Source: Comamonadaceae bacterium (GTDB lineage: Bacteria > Pseudomonadota > Gammaproteobacteria > Burkholderiales > Burkholderiaceae_C). Taken from it: DNA of 27,974 bases. The stretch lies in NCBI GenBank assembly GCA_947371775.1, contig CANBQX010000005.1, positions 1 through 27,974 of the forward strand, read 5' to 3'. Under the pieces are notes generated by a model. The model made no database searches and had not been told where the DNA came from. It saw nothing but the letters and a program-made list of their open reading frames with translations. Positions 1 to 8,945 of this stretch are shown piece after piece (position 1 is the first letter of the stretch; the number at the start of each line of letters is the position of its first letter). The translations under genes were made by a program, and so were the position numbers.

Positions 1-2295
1 CGTCTGCGCGAGTGGAAAGACATTCACAGCCAACTGCACACCGTGGTGGCCGAGCACAAGTGGCGGCTGAACACCGCGCCTGCTTCCTACGAGCAATTGC
101 ATTTGTCCATGCTGGCCGGGCTGCTGGGCAATGTGGGCTGCAAGATTGAGAACGAAGGCCAGCAGGGTGAATACCTGGGGGCGCGGGGCATCAAGTTTTT
201 TGCGCATCCGGGCGCGCATCTGGCAAAGAAGCCGGGGCGTTGGATTGTGGCCTCGGAGCTGGTAGAGACCACGCGCCTGTTTGGCCGCGGCATTGCCAAC
301 ATCGACCCGCAGTGGCTGGAACAATTGGGCGGGCATTTGCTCAAGAAACAGTTGCTCGACCCGCACTGGGAGAAAAAAGCAGCCGAGGTGGTAGCACTGG
401 AGCGCGCCACGCTGTATGGCATCGTGGTTTACAGCGGGCGGCGGGTCAACTACGGCCGGGTGGACTTGGCCGGTGCGCGCGAGGTGTTTATCCGTGAGGC
501 GCTGGTGGCCGGGCAGTGGGAGAGTCCGCTGCCATTCTTGGCAGCCAACCGCAAGCTCATCAAACAGGTGGAAGAGCTGGAGCACAAAGCCCGCCGCCAG
601 GACGTGCTGGTGGACGAGGAACTGATCTACGCCTTCTATGACCAGCAGCTCCCGGCCGATGTGTGCAGCGGCTTCAGCTGCGAACGCTGGTACCGCGAAG
701 AGGTGAAAAAGCAGCCCCAACTGTTGCTGCTCACCCGCGAGGAGCTGATGCGCCACGAGGCCGCAGGCATTACCACCGCCATGTTTCCCAAAACCCTGCG
801 CATGGGCGGCGTGGATTGCCAGGCCGGCTACCTGCACGCGCCCGGCGACGCCTTGGACGGCGTGACCGTGACCGTACCGCTGTTTGTGCTCAACCAAGTG
901 AGCGAGGAGCGCGGCGAATGGTTGGTGCCCGGCATGCTGAAAGAAAAGATTCAGGCCCTGCTCAAAACCCTGCACCAGCGGCCCCGCTCGCGCTTGGTGC
1001 CATTGCCCGAAACCGCTGCGCGCATGGCCGCCTCCCTGAGCGACGAGCGTTTTGGCGCGGGCAGCTTGGTGGATGCGGTATTGAAGCTGGTGCGTGAAGC
1101 GACCTCGCTGGACATCGTGCGGGCGGACATCAAAACCGACATGCTCAGCCCGCACTACTTTATGAACTTCAAGGTGGTAGACGAGCACGGCCGCCAACTG
1201 GGCCAAAGCCGCAACTTGGGCGCCTTGAAAGCCGAGTGGGGCAAGCAGGCGCGTGGGGCGTTTCAAGCGCTGGCGTCGTTGAAGCTGGGGCAGGGTGCGG
1301 CACCCGTGCCGCCCGTTGCATCGGGAGCTGCAAACACGGCCACTGAAAAATCTGCCACCCGGTCTGCGCCGGCGACGTCCAAGGCACCCGCCGCTGCGAG
1401 TGCCGCCAAAGCGGCAGACCAGCGTTTTACCGCCTGGACCTTTGGTGAATTGCCCGAGCTCTTGGAAATACGCAAAGGCGCGCAGACCTTGATTGGTTTC
1501 CCGGCGCTGATTGACGCGGGCGATGCCGTAATGCTGGAGGTATTTGACGAGCCCGAAGCCGCCGCTGCCAAGCACCGCGCTGGTCTGCGCCGCCTGTTTG
1601 CCTTGCAGATCAAGGACGCGCTGAAGTATCTGGAAAAAAACATTCCAGACCTGCAAAAAATGGGCGTGTCGTATTTGCAAGTCGGCCGGGGCGAGGGCGC
1701 GACGCAGCTGGGGGGCACTTTGGAAGAGCTGCGCGGCCACATCATTGCGCTGGCGCTGGAGCGCGCCTTTTTGCTGGACCCGCTGCCCACCGACGAGTTC
1801 GCGTTCAAGCGCCGCTTGGAAGAAGGCCGTGGCCGGCTCACTTTGATTGCCAACGAAGTGGCGCGTTTGGCGGGTGTGATACTGACCGAGTTTGCGGCAG
1901 CGGCGCGCAAGATCAAAGACACCAAAAACGCGCCGGACGCTTGCGCCGATGCGCAGCAGCAATTGCAGCGCATGGTCGGCAAAACGTTTTTGCTCACCAC
2001 CCCCTGGGATCGCTTGCAGCACCTGGCGCGGTATTGCAAGGCCATTACCCTGCGACTGGACAAGTACCGCGCCGACCCTGCGCGTGACGCCGCCCGCATG
2101 GCCGAGCTGCGGCCGCTGGAGCAGCGCTATTGGCGCCTGGTGGCCGAGCGCAAAGGCGCGGTGGACGAGCGCATGGCGGAATTTCGCTGGCTCTTGGAAG
2201 AACTGCGCGTGAGCTTTTTTGCACAGGAGCTGCGCACGCCCCAGCCCGTGAGCGTCAAGCGCCTTGACAAGGCCTGGACACAGCTGGCCACCTGA
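1..2295 (+). CDS. hrpA: ATP-dependent RNA helicase HrpA, C-terminal part (5' end outside window)
   Basis: The reading frame is open from base 1 and ends at a TGA, giving 764 residues of a longer protein; the amino end with the helicase motor lies upstream of the window. The visible part matches the long C-terminal region of DEAH-box HrpA (OB-fold end plus DUF3418), with family-typical stretches such as GIKFFAHPG, VASELVETTRLFGR, MFPKTLRMGG and LSPHYFMNFKVVDEHG. HrpA is a DEAH-box RNA helicase implicated in RNA processing and ribosome rescue. Roughly residues 425-475 (bases 1280-1425) form an Ala/Pro/Thr/Ser-rich linker before the conserved FTAWTFGELPELLE segment; this looks like a lineage-specific low-complexity insert. 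It is transcribed toward the minus-strand gene that follows, with a 30-base gap. Family call is confident; the start cannot be seen. Confidence 0.93.
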   Translation, partial: RLREWKDIHSQLHTVVAEHKWRLNTAPASYEQLHLSMLAGLLGNVGCKIENEGQQGEYLGARGIKFFAHPGAHLAKKPGRWIVASELVETTRLFGRGIANIDPQWLEQLGGHLLKKQLLDPHWEKKAAEVVALERATLYGIVVYSGRRVNYGRVDLAGAREVFIREALVAGQWESPLPFLAANRKLIKQVEELEHKARRQDVLVDEELIYAFYDQQLPADVCSGFSCERWYREEVKKQPQLLLLTREELMRHEAAGITTAMFPKTLRMGGVDCQAGYLHAPGDALDGVTVTVPLFVLNQVSEERGEWLVPGMLKEKIQALLKTLHQRPRSRLVPLPETAARMAASLSDERFGAGSLVDAVLKLVREATSLDIVRADIKTDMLSPHYFMNFKVVDEHGRQLGQSRNLGALKAEWGKQARGAFQALASLKLGQGAAPVPPVASGAANTATEKSATRSAPATSKAPAAASAAKAADQRFTAWTFGELPELLEIRKGAQTLIGFPALIDAGDAVMLEVFDEPEAAAAKHRAGLRRLFALQIKDALKYLEKNIPDLQKMGVSYLQVGRGEGATQLGGTLEELRGHIIALALERAFLLDPLPTDEFAFKRRLEEGRGRLTLIANEVARLAGVILTEFAAAARKIKDTKNAPDACADAQQQLQRMVGKTFLLTTPWDRLQHLARYCKAITLRLDKYRADPARDAARMAELRPLEQRYWRLVAERKGAVDERMAEFRWLLEELRVSFFAQELRTPQPVSVKRLDKAWTQLAT

Positions 2296-2325
2296 GCGGC
2301 CACCACGACGGCGTCTTGGCTGAGA

Positions 2326-2661
2326 TTACTGGCCCATGTGCCACAGGTTGGTCGAGCGCGCACCGCTGCGGCAAAACGCCAGCACCGGGCCTTGCGCGGC
2401 CGCTAGCGTCGCAGCAAATTGCGCCACTTGCTCGGGCGTGATCTGGCCGCTGATGACCGGCAGGTAGTGGTAGGCCAAACCGGCTTCCTTTGCCGCCTGT
2501 GCCATGGCCTCTGACGTCGGTTGCTCTGCGCCACCTTCGAGGTCGGGGCGGTTGTTGATGACGGTGCGAAAACCATGCGCTGCAATCGCCGCCATGTCCT
2601 GCGGGCTGATTTGCGGTGCGGTGGCAAAGTGGGCGGTGTGTTGGGTTACGGTGAGCGTCAT
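2326..2661 (-). CDS. Small rhodanese/phosphatase-like protein, TIGR01244 (DUF442) sulfur transferase family
   Basis: A 111-residue protein. The start at 2661 is chosen because AAGGA lies five bases upstream and the family homology begins near there; a longer frame upstream would overlap the aminotransferase. The order is typical of the TIGR01244/DUF442 family: FATAPQISPQDMAAIAAHG, then FRTVINNRPDLEGG, then near the C-terminus a CRSGARS active-site loop (Cys about residue 97). This loop resembles rhodanese and Cys-phosphatase loops. Family members are annotated as putative sulfur transferases or as the N-terminal part of Blh beta-lactamase-like hydrolases linked to sulfide metabolism. It follows a putative methionine aminotransferase and cysB on the same strand, which fits a sulfur role. 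The substrate is unknown. Confidence 0.82.
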   Translation of the reverse strand: MTLTVTQHTAHFATAPQISPQDMAAIAAHGFRTVINNRPDLEGGAEQPTSEAMAQAAKEAGLAYHYLPVISGQITPEQVAQFAATLAAAQGPVLAFCRSGARSTNLWHMGQ

Positions 2662-2707
2662 GGCGGTCCTTGCGGGCAAATAAGAAGGAAATGAAACGGG
2701 TGTGCGG

Positions 2708-3868
2708 CTAGAGCTTTTGCAGCCGCTCCAGCGCGGCGTGCAGCGTGGCTTCTTCTTTGGCAAAGCAAAAACGCACCACGCGCTGGTCAAAGCCATCCGC
2801 GTAAAAAGCAGACATGGGAATGGCGGCCACGCCGATCTCCGTGGTTAGCCAGCGACAGAAATCCCCTTCGCTCAGATCGGACACGCCAGAGATGTCCACG
2901 CACTGAAAAAACGTGCCTTCGCTGGGCAGCAGCTTGAAGGGCGTGGTGGCCAGTCCTTGGCGGAACAAGTCCCGTTTGCGCTGGTAGAAAGCGGGCAGTC
3001 CCGCGTAGGGTGCAGGGTCTGCCATGTAGGCGGCCAAGGCGTGCTGCACCGGCGTGTTGACAGTGAACACATTGAACTGGTGCACTTTGCGAAACTCGGC
3101 AGTGAGTGCCGCAGGCGCGGCGACAAAACCGACCTTCCAGCCGGTGACGTGGTAGGTCTTGCCAAAGCTGGAGACGATCACGCTGCGTGCCGCCAAGCCG
3201 GGGTAGCGGGCGGCGCTTTCGTGTCGCGCGCCGTCAAACACCATGTGCTCGTAGACCTCGTCGCTCACCACAAACACGCCCGTGGGCGCCAGCAGGGCTT
3301 GCAGGGCCAGCATGTCGTCGACGCTCCACACGGTGCCGCTGGGGTTGTGCGGTGTGTTGATGATGATGGCGCGGGTCTGGGCGCTCAGCGCGGCGCCAAT
3401 CTTGGCAAAGTCGGGGCGGAAGGTGTGGGGCGTGAGGGGCACGCGAACCACCACGCCACCGGCCAGCTCAATATTGGGCCCGTAGCTGTCGTAGCAGGGC
3501 TCCAGCACGATGACTTCGTCCCCAGGGTGCACCAAGGCCAGCACGGTGGTCAAGATGGCCTGGGTGGCACCGGCAGTGATGGTGATCTCGTCCGCGGGGC
3601 TGTAGTGACGACCGTACAGGCGCTCGATTTTTTGGCTGACTGCTTCGCGCAAGGCCGGCACACCGGCCATGGGCGGGTACTGGTTGTGGCCAGCCTGCAT
3701 GGCACGGGTCACCTGCGCAATCAGCGAGGGGTCGCAGGCGAAATCGGGAAAGCCCTGACCCAGGTTGACCGCTTGGTGCTGGGCCGCCAGCGCGGACATG
3801 GTGCTGAAAATCGTGGTGCCTACCGAAGGCAGACGGCTTTGCAAGGGCGGGGTGGCAAATGCAGTCAT
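2708..3868 (-). CDS. PLP-dependent aminotransferase, probable methionine aminotransferase (YbdL-like)
   Basis: A 386-residue fold-type I aminotransferase. Visible landmarks are NLGQGFPDF near residue 35, the phosphate-binding ITAGATQAI near 97, NTPHNPSG (PLP-contacting Asn about 175), VSDEVYEH (Asp about 203, Tyr about 206), and the Schiff-base lysine in SSFGKTYHVTGWKVG (Lys about 237). The FSTMSALAAQHQAVNLGQGFP opening and the Lys loop are typical of the YbdL/methionine (kynurenine-type) aminotransferases, which act on methionine and aromatic amino acids with 2-oxo-acid acceptors. It is cytosolic. It lies 3 bases after the cysB stop, so it is probably co-transcribed with the sulfur regulator. 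The general class is certain; substrate preference is inferred from similarity. Confidence 0.9.
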   Translation of the reverse strand: MTAFATPPLQSRLPSVGTTIFSTMSALAAQHQAVNLGQGFPDFACDPSLIAQVTRAMQAGHNQYPPMAGVPALREAVSQKIERLYGRHYSPADEITITAGATQAILTTVLALVHPGDEVIVLEPCYDSYGPNIELAGGVVVRVPLTPHTFRPDFAKIGAALSAQTRAIIINTPHNPSGTVWSVDDMLALQALLAPTGVFVVSDEVYEHMVFDGARHESAARYPGLAARSVIVSSFGKTYHVTGWKVGFVAAPAALTAEFRKVHQFNVFTVNTPVQHALAAYMADPAPYAGLPAFYQRKRDLFRQGLATTPFKLLPSEGTFFQCVDISGVSDLSEGDFCRWLTTEIGVAAIPMSAFYADGFDQRVVRFCFAKEEATLHAALERLQKL

Positions 3869-3871
3869 GGT

Positions 3872-4825
3872 TTACAGGTCGGTGTCGTTGACGTGCCCGG
3901 TCATGGCGCGGTCCACCACGTCGCGGGTCAGGCGACTGCTCAGCAGTTCGGCAAAGGTGTATACAAAATTGCGCAAGTAGGCGCTGCGTTTGAAAGCGAC
4001 GCGCGTGGTGTTTTGGCCAAACAGCTGGCCCACAGGCCGCACCACCAGACCACTCTTGGCGCCAAGTTCGACGATGTCGCGCACCGCCATCTCCGCGGCA
4101 ATGCCGATGCCCAGGCCCAATCGCACATAGGTGGTGATGACGTCCGAGTCAATGGCCTCGAGCGCAATGCGTGGGTTCAGCTTTTGGGCCGCAAAGGCCT
4201 GGTCGATCTTGGCGCGCCCGGTGAATGAGGGGTGGTAGGTGATGAGTGGTTCTTTGGCCACGTCCTCTAAAGTGATTTTGACTTTGTGGGCCAGCGGGTG
4301 GTCAATCGGCATGACCAGCACATGCTGCCACTGGTAGCAGGGCAGGGTGACCAATTCGGGGTAGGCGGCCAGGGACTCGGTCGCAATGCCGATCTCGGCC
4401 ACCTCGTCAATCAGCATGCGGGCCACCTGGTCGGGCGCCCCCTGGTGCAGGCTGATGTTGACTTTGGGAAAGGCGCTGCGCAGGCTGGCCACTTTTTCGG
4501 GCAGCACATAGCGCGCTTGGGTGTGGGTGGTGGCAATCGACAGGGTGCCGCTGTCCTCTTTGCTGTACTGGTCGCCGATGCGTTTGAGGTTGCCCACCTC
4601 GCGCAAGATCAGGTCTATGCTTTTGAGCACGTGCTGGCCGGGCTCGGTGACGCGTTTGAGGCGCTTGCCGTGGCGCGAAAAAATCTCGATGCCCAGCTCG
4701 TCTTCCAACTCAATGATGGCTTTGGACACGCCGGGCTGCGAGGTGTGCAGCGCCTTGGCGGCCTCGGTCAGGTTGAGGTTGCGGCGGACCGCCTCTTGGA
4801 CAAATCGAAACTGGTGCAGGTTCAT
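3872..4825 (-). CDS. cysB: LysR-type transcriptional regulator of the CysB family
   Basis: A 317-residue protein. It has an N-terminal winged helix (about residues 1-60: MNLHQFRFVQEAVRRNLNLT, then SQPGVSKAIIELEDELGIEIF) and an effector domain with CysB hallmarks (TTHTQARYVLP near 98, GAPDQVARMLIDEVAEIGIATE, ITYHPSFTGRAKID, DSDVITTYVRLGLGIGI). CysB is the N-acetylserine/O-acetylserine-responsive activator of sulfate assimilation genes. The length is normal. The start at 4825 begins with the conserved MNLHQ opening. It lies between the siroheme chelatase gene upstream and the aminotransferase gene downstream, all minus strand, which supports a sulfur-metabolism locus. Cbl-like alternatives are less likely in this group. 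Confidence 0.92.
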   Translation of the reverse strand: MNLHQFRFVQEAVRRNLNLTEAAKALHTSQPGVSKAIIELEDELGIEIFSRHGKRLKRVTEPGQHVLKSIDLILREVGNLKRIGDQYSKEDSGTLSIATTHTQARYVLPEKVASLRSAFPKVNISLHQGAPDQVARMLIDEVAEIGIATESLAAYPELVTLPCYQWQHVLVMPIDHPLAHKVKITLEDVAKEPLITYHPSFTGRAKIDQAFAAQKLNPRIALEAIDSDVITTYVRLGLGIGIAAEMAVRDIVELGAKSGLVVRPVGQLFGQNTTRVAFKRSAYLRNFVYTFAELLSSRLTRDVVDRAMTGHVNDTDL

Positions 4826-4907
4826 ATCAAACTACGCCTATAGAAGCGTTTCATTATGCTTTATGCGAGGTTTTGACAACCTCGGGCGCCCGTGTGGCTA
4901 TGGGCGC
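4826..4907 (-). promoter_or_regulatory. Leader of cysB with a 7-bp inverted repeat
   Basis: This 82-base gap separates cbiX from cysB. It holds a perfect inverted repeat, CGAGGTT at 4866-4872 and AACCTCG at 4878-4884 with a 5-base spacer. On the minus strand a TTGTCA hexamer overlaps this repeat and a poor -10 match (TAATGA) follows 17 bases later. There is no T-run after the hairpin, so it does not look like a terminator. LysR-type proteins usually repress their own gene from the leader, so an operator is plausible, but the promoter match is weak. Confidence 0.35.
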
Positions 4908-5282
4908 TTATGGGTGCTTTGGCCGCTCGGCCGCGATGTCGGCTAGCAGGGCAATCAGACGCAGGTTTTCGCCTACGGCGCCTTGCAGCTCAAAGTCGAT
5001 CTGCGGATGGGCCTCGCGCAGGGCGGTCACCAGCAATGGCAGGTCTTCGCGCGCGTGTTTGCCCACCCCCAGAAACATGGGGACGATGGTGATGGTGCGG
5101 ATGCCGCGTTCGACCAAACGCGCGCACACCGTGGGCAGGTCAGGCGGGCTGAGTTCGAGGTAGGCGCATTCCACCGCCACGCCCGACTGGGTTTGCAGAA
5201 TCTGCGCCGCCACGGCTTGCATGGGGCGGTGCCAGAGGGGATCCCGGGAGCCGTGGGCGAAAAGAACAATACCGCGTGTCAT
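4908..5282 (-). CDS. cbiX: Sirohydrochlorin chelatase, CbiX/SirB-type small chelatase
   Basis: A 124-residue single-domain chelatase. The N-terminal GIVLFAHGSRDP carries the metal-binding His10, and the second site is in FLGVGKHARED (His76), both standard for the CbiX-short/SirB family. The family inserts Fe2+ or Co2+ into sirohydrochlorin; in a heterotrophic betaproteobacterium near cysB the likely product is siroheme, the cofactor of sulfite and nitrite reductases. Its ATG overlaps the lptG stop by 4 bases, so it is translationally coupled to lptFG although functionally unrelated. The metal specificity is inferred. Confidence 0.85.
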   Translation of the reverse strand: MTRGIVLFAHGSRDPLWHRPMQAVAAQILQTQSGVAVECAYLELSPPDLPTVCARLVERGIRTITIVPMFLGVGKHAREDLPLLVTALREAHPQIDFELQGAVGENLRLIALLADIAAERPKHP

Positions 5283-6385
5283 CGTCGAAGCACCAGCCAG
5301 CCAAAGGCGGACAGTGAGAAAAAGGAGTAAATCAAACCGGGCAAGGCCGCCGTGAGCCAGGGTTGCCAGCCTTGCAAATAGCCCACGTCACCCAGCACGT
5401 TGTTCAACAGCACAAAGCTGATGCCCGCCATCACGCCGCCAAACACCATGGACGTGGTGCTGCCGGAGCGAAAGTGCAGGTAGGCAAAGGGCAAGGCCAG
5501 CATCACCATCACCAGGCAACTCAGGGGATAAAACAATTTTTTCCAAAACTGGATTTCGTACTTTTGCGCGGACTGGCCGTTGTTGCGCAAATGGCGTGTG
5601 TACTGGAACAGATCAATGGTGCCCATGCGGTCGGGGCGCAGCACCGCCGCCGAGACCATTTCAGCGCTGAGCTTGTTGGGCCAGGCGAAATCGGCTTGGC
5701 GGGTGGTGAGGGCGCGTGCAGGCCCTTTCTCGGGCACCTCAAACTCGGTGCGCTGCACGTCTTTCAGCGCCCACGAGTCGCCAGGGCCAAAGCTGCCGCT
5801 GGCGGCTTCGGTCAGTGACACGATTTCACCGCGGTTGTTGAGCTCAAAAATGCGCACCCCTCGCAGGCTCGCGTCGCTGGCCAGGGCGGCGACGTTGACC
5901 GAGAAGGTGCTGTAGGGCTGGCGCTCTTTGATCCACGCACCGGTTTTGCCCACGGTGATGCGGCCTTGGAACTTGGCTTTGAGCAGCTGGGCGGTTTTGT
6001 CGGCAAAGGGCGCCACGTAGTCGCCCACGGCAAAGGTCAGCACCACAAACACCAGGCCCATGCCCAACAGCAGGCGCAGCGCCGACCAGGGCCCCAGACC
6101 ACTGGTGCGCAGAATGGTGAATTCGGAGCTGTTGGCCAGCCGCGCCATAACAAATATGGTGCCAATCAGCACGGTGATGGGCAGCAATTCGTAGACGTGA
6201 CTGGGCACCATCAGGGCGACATAAACCAAGGCTTGGGCCACCGAGTAGCCCAGCATGCCGTTGCTTCCCACGGCCTGCAGTTCGTCGACAAAATCAAAAA
6301 AGAAGAAGAGCGAGACAAAGGCCAGCGTCACGGCGGTGACCGCCAAAAAAACCTCGCGAAACAGGAGCTTGCGAACGGTCTTCAT
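5279..6385 (-). CDS. lptG: LPS export ABC transporter permease LptG
   Basis: A 368-residue inner-membrane protein of the YjgP/YjgQ family. The start is placed at 6385 (MKTVRKLLFREV), because this ATG overlaps the lptF stop by 4 bases and gives the usual LptG beginning; the open frame extends upstream but inside lptF. It has three N-terminal membrane segments (about residues 13-120), a periplasmic beta-jellyroll region (about 130-265), and three C-terminal membrane segments (about 285-365). With LptF and the ATPase LptB it extracts lipopolysaccharide from the inner membrane and passes it to LptC. The FEVPEKG and FWKKLFYPLSCLVMV segments are family-typical. Its stop overlaps cbiX by 4 bases. 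Confidence 0.93.
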   Translation of the reverse strand: MKTVRKLLFREVFLAVTAVTLAFVSLFFFFDFVDELQAVGSNGMLGYSVAQALVYVALMVPSHVYELLPITVLIGTIFVMARLANSSEFTILRTSGLGPWSALRLLLGMGLVFVVLTFAVGDYVAPFADKTAQLLKAKFQGRITVGKTGAWIKERQPYSTFSVNVAALASDASLRGVRIFELNNRGEIVSLTEAASGSFGPGDSWALKDVQRTEFEVPEKGPARALTTRQADFAWPNKLSAEMVSAAVLRPDRMGTIDLFQYTRHLRNNGQSAQKYEIQFWKKLFYPLSCLVMVMLALPFAYLHFRSGSTTSMVFGGVMAGISFVLLNNVLGDVGYLQGWQPWLTAALPGLIYSFFSLSAFGWLVLRR

Positions 6386-7479
6386 CGCGCAACCCGGGGT
6401 GCGGGCCACCAACGGGGCAGCGCCCACTGGTTGTGGCGAATGGCGAGCCACAGCATGCTCAGTGCCAGCGCGCCACCGTGCAAGACCAGCAAATAGGCAG
6501 AGAGTGAGGTTTTTTCAGTCTCCACCCAATTTTTGCCCAGTACCAGCAGATTGAAATACACCACAAAAATCAAAAAGGTGAAGACCAACGTGGTGGAGCG
6601 TGCCGAGCGCGGGTTGGCGCCAGCAGCGGCCAAGGCAATAACCACCAGGTTCACCGCCGCGAAGAACAAGCCGCAGCGCCACGCCATTTCGCCGTTGTTG
6701 CGGGGGGTGGGGTCTTGCAGCAAGGCGATGGCAGACAGGGTGTTGGGGGGCGTGAAGGATCGGGCCGAGTGGTTGTCAGCGCCAATGCGCGCGCCGTAGC
6801 GGGCAAAGGTGCTCATGGTCATGGCGGCGTCGGTCTGGGTTTTTTCCAGGCGCTGGCCATTCTCAAGCACCAAAAACTGGTCTGCGCCCATTGTTTGCAC
6901 CGTGCCGCGTGCGGCGGAAGTGATCGTCTCTTGGCCGCCAGAACGCGTCACCATGAAGACGTGGGTACCCGCCAACTTGTCGTTTTCGTCGCGCTCGATA
7001 AAAAAGACACGGTCGCCGCTGGCGGACTCTTGGAATTGGCCGGCTTCCACCCGGGCCAGGTCGCCGCGCTTTTCGTATTGGTCGCGCAGGTCTTCAATAC
7101 GGCCAAAGGCCCAGGGCAAGACTAAAAATGCCAATACAAAGATCACTACAAAAATCGGCCAGCAAAAGCGCATCAGGGGCCGAAGCAGCGACGCCAGACC
7201 TCGCCCGCTGACCAGCCAAATCACCATTTCGCTGTCGCGGTACATGCGGGTGAGCGTACTGACCACTGCAATAAACAGGCACAAGGTAAGGATGGTGGGC
7301 AGGTCCGAGAGCACGGTGTAGCCCATGATCATCAGCACATCGGCGGGGTTGAATACGCCCCGGGTGGCCTCACTCAAGGTGCGGATCAGGGTCATGGTCA
7401 TTACCACCGTCACCAGCACCACCAGCGTTGCGCCAAATGTGCGGGCCAGTTCTTTGCGGAAGGACGAATGGAATAACAT
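6382..7479 (-). CDS. lptF: LPS export ABC transporter permease LptF
   Basis: A 365-residue YjgP/YjgQ-family permease beginning MLFHSSFRKELARTFGATLV, typical of LptF. The predicted layout is three N-terminal membrane segments (about 15-130), a periplasmic domain containing RVFFIERDE and HVFMVTR, then three C-terminal segments (about 265-345). It is the partner of LptG in the LptB2FG complex. It is the first gene of a minus-strand lptF-lptG-cbiX overlap group and is divergent from pepA with only 23 bases between the starts. No clear Shine-Dalgarno sequence precedes the ATG, and I cannot assign a promoter, which must lie in the pepA 5' region. Confidence 0.93.
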   Translation of the reverse strand: MLFHSSFRKELARTFGATLVVLVTVVMTMTLIRTLSEATRGVFNPADVLMIMGYTVLSDLPTILTLCLFIAVVSTLTRMYRDSEMVIWLVSGRGLASLLRPLMRFCWPIFVVIFVLAFLVLPWAFGRIEDLRDQYEKRGDLARVEAGQFQESASGDRVFFIERDENDKLAGTHVFMVTRSGGQETITSAARGTVQTMGADQFLVLENGQRLEKTQTDAAMTMSTFARYGARIGADNHSARSFTPPNTLSAIALLQDPTPRNNGEMAWRCGLFFAAVNLVVIALAAAGANPRSARSTTLVFTFLIFVVYFNLLVLGKNWVETEKTSLSAYLLVLHGGALALSMLWLAIRHNQWALPRWWPAPRVAR

Positions 7480-7502
7480 GGAAAGGATTGAAAGGCTGAA
7501 TT

Positions 7503-8945
7503 ATGAACTTTGAACTCAAACACCTGGACTTGATAGCCGCCGCAGACGAAAAAGCCGACGTTTTGGTGCTGCTGCTGCCTAAAGACTACAAGGGCGGTAA
7601 GGACGAGCTCTCCACCCTGATTGCCAGCGCGCTCAAGTCCGGCGACTTAGAAGCCGTGTCGGGCAAGACCTTGAGCATGTACCGTCCCTTGGAGGTGGCC
7701 GCCACCCGCCTGGTGTTGGCCGTGACCGATGGCAGTGCCCGCAGCACCCGCTCGGCAGTGCTCGCTGCGGTTGCAGCAGCCAAATCGCCGCAATTGAAAA
7801 AAATGCTGGTCTGCTTTGCGGCACCCGCGTTGGACGAGGCAGTGCGCGCCGCAGTCCATGCCGTGGCGGATGCAACCTACAGCTTCACCACGACCAAATC
7901 CAAGCCGCAGGCACGCACGCTGGCCAAAACCACCATCGGCGTGGTCAATGCCGCCGACGTCACCCAGGCTTTCGAGCGGGCCGTGGCGATTGTTGCGGGT
8001 GTGGAATTTGCCAAAGAGTGGGCCAATCGCCCCGCCAACCACGCCACACCACAGCATTTGGGCGAGGCTGCGCTGGCACTTGCAAAACACCCCAAAATCA
8101 GTTGTGAGGTATTGGGCCCCAAAGAGGTCGCCAAGCTGGGCATGGGTTCCTTCATGGCGGTAGCGCAGGGATCGGATCAACCACTGCGGTTTATTGTTTT
8201 GCGCTACAGCGGTGCGTCCAAAAATAAGGCGCCCAGCGTGCTGGTAGGCAAGGGCATCACCTTTGACAGCGGCGGCATCAGCATCAAGCCAGCTTCAGAG
8301 ATGGATGAGATGAAATTCGACATGTCGGGGGCGGCCAGCGTGCTGGGCACGTTCAAGACCTTGTCTTTGCTCAAACCCGCTGTGAATGTGGTGGGCCTGA
8401 TTCCGGCTTGCGAAAATCTGATCAACGGCCGCGCGGTGAAACCGGGTGACGTGGTGACCAGCATGAGCGGCCAAACCATCGAGATTTTGAATACCGATGC
8501 GGAAGGTCGCTTGGTGCTGTGCGACGCACTGACCTATGCCGAGCGTTTCAAACCCAGCGCCGTGGTCGACATCGCAACCCTGACCGGTGCCTGTGTGGTG
8601 GCGCTGGGCGCCGTGCGCAGTGGCATGTTCTCTCCCAACGACGCCTTGGCCAACAGCCTGGCTGCTGCAGGTGAGCGCGCGCAAGACCTGTGCTGGCGCT
8701 TGCCGCTGGATGACGAATATGCCGAAGGCCTGAAGTCTCACTTTGCTGACGTGGCCAATATTGGTGGGCGCGCCGGTGGTGCCATCACGGCGGCGAAGTT
8801 TTTACAGCGCTTTACGGAAAAGTTTCCCTGGGCGCACTTGGATATTGCCGGCAGCGCCTGGAAGAGTGGTGCCGCCAAGGGTGCCACCGGTCGCCCCGTC
8901 GGTTTGCTGGTGGAGTACCTGCTGGCACAAGCCGCGCAGAAGTGA
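7503..8945 (+). CDS. pepA: Leucyl aminopeptidase (M17 family)
   Basis: A 480-residue M17 peptidase. The C-terminal catalytic domain has [10 protein letters not shown] (Lys250, Asp255), an Asp near 273 in KFDMSGAA, and the diagnostic NTDAEGRL at 330-337 supplying the two-metal site and catalytic Arg. The N-terminal macro-like domain spans about residues 1-160. The enzyme removes N-terminal residues from peptides in the cytosol; E. coli PepA also binds DNA, which cannot be judged here. AAAGG sits seven bases before the ATG. The stop overlaps the holC start, and the same pepA-holC order is common in proteobacteria. Confidence 0.96.
   Translation: MNFELKHLDLIAAADEKADVLVLLLPKDYKGGKDELSTLIASALKSGDLEAVSGKTLSMYRPLEVAATRLVLAVTDGSARSTRSAVLAAVAAAKSPQLKKMLVCFAAPALDEAVRAAVHAVADATYSFTTTKSKPQARTLAKTTIGVVNAADVTQAFERAVAIVAGVEFAKEWANRPANHATPQHLGEAALALAKHPKISCEVLGPKEVAKLGMGSFMAVAQGSDQPLRFIVLRYSGASKNKAPSVLVGKGITFDSGGISIKPASEMDEMKFDMSGAASVLGTFKTLSLLKPAVNVVGLIPACENLINGRAVKPGDVVTSMSGQTIEILNTDAEGRLVLCDALTYAERFKPSAVVDIATLTGACVVALGAVRSGMFSPNDALANSLAAAGERAQDLCWRLPLDDEYAEGLKSHFADVANIGGRAGGAITAAKFLQRFTEKFPWAHLDIAGSAWKSGAAKGATGRPVGLLVEYLLAQAAQK

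Noticed and set aside
2957..4228. Long + strand open frame opposite the aminotransferase and cysB
   Set aside because: It is the antisense shadow of two clear genes; its composition (His/Gly/Gln-rich) is typical of reverse-complement reading and no start signal is present.
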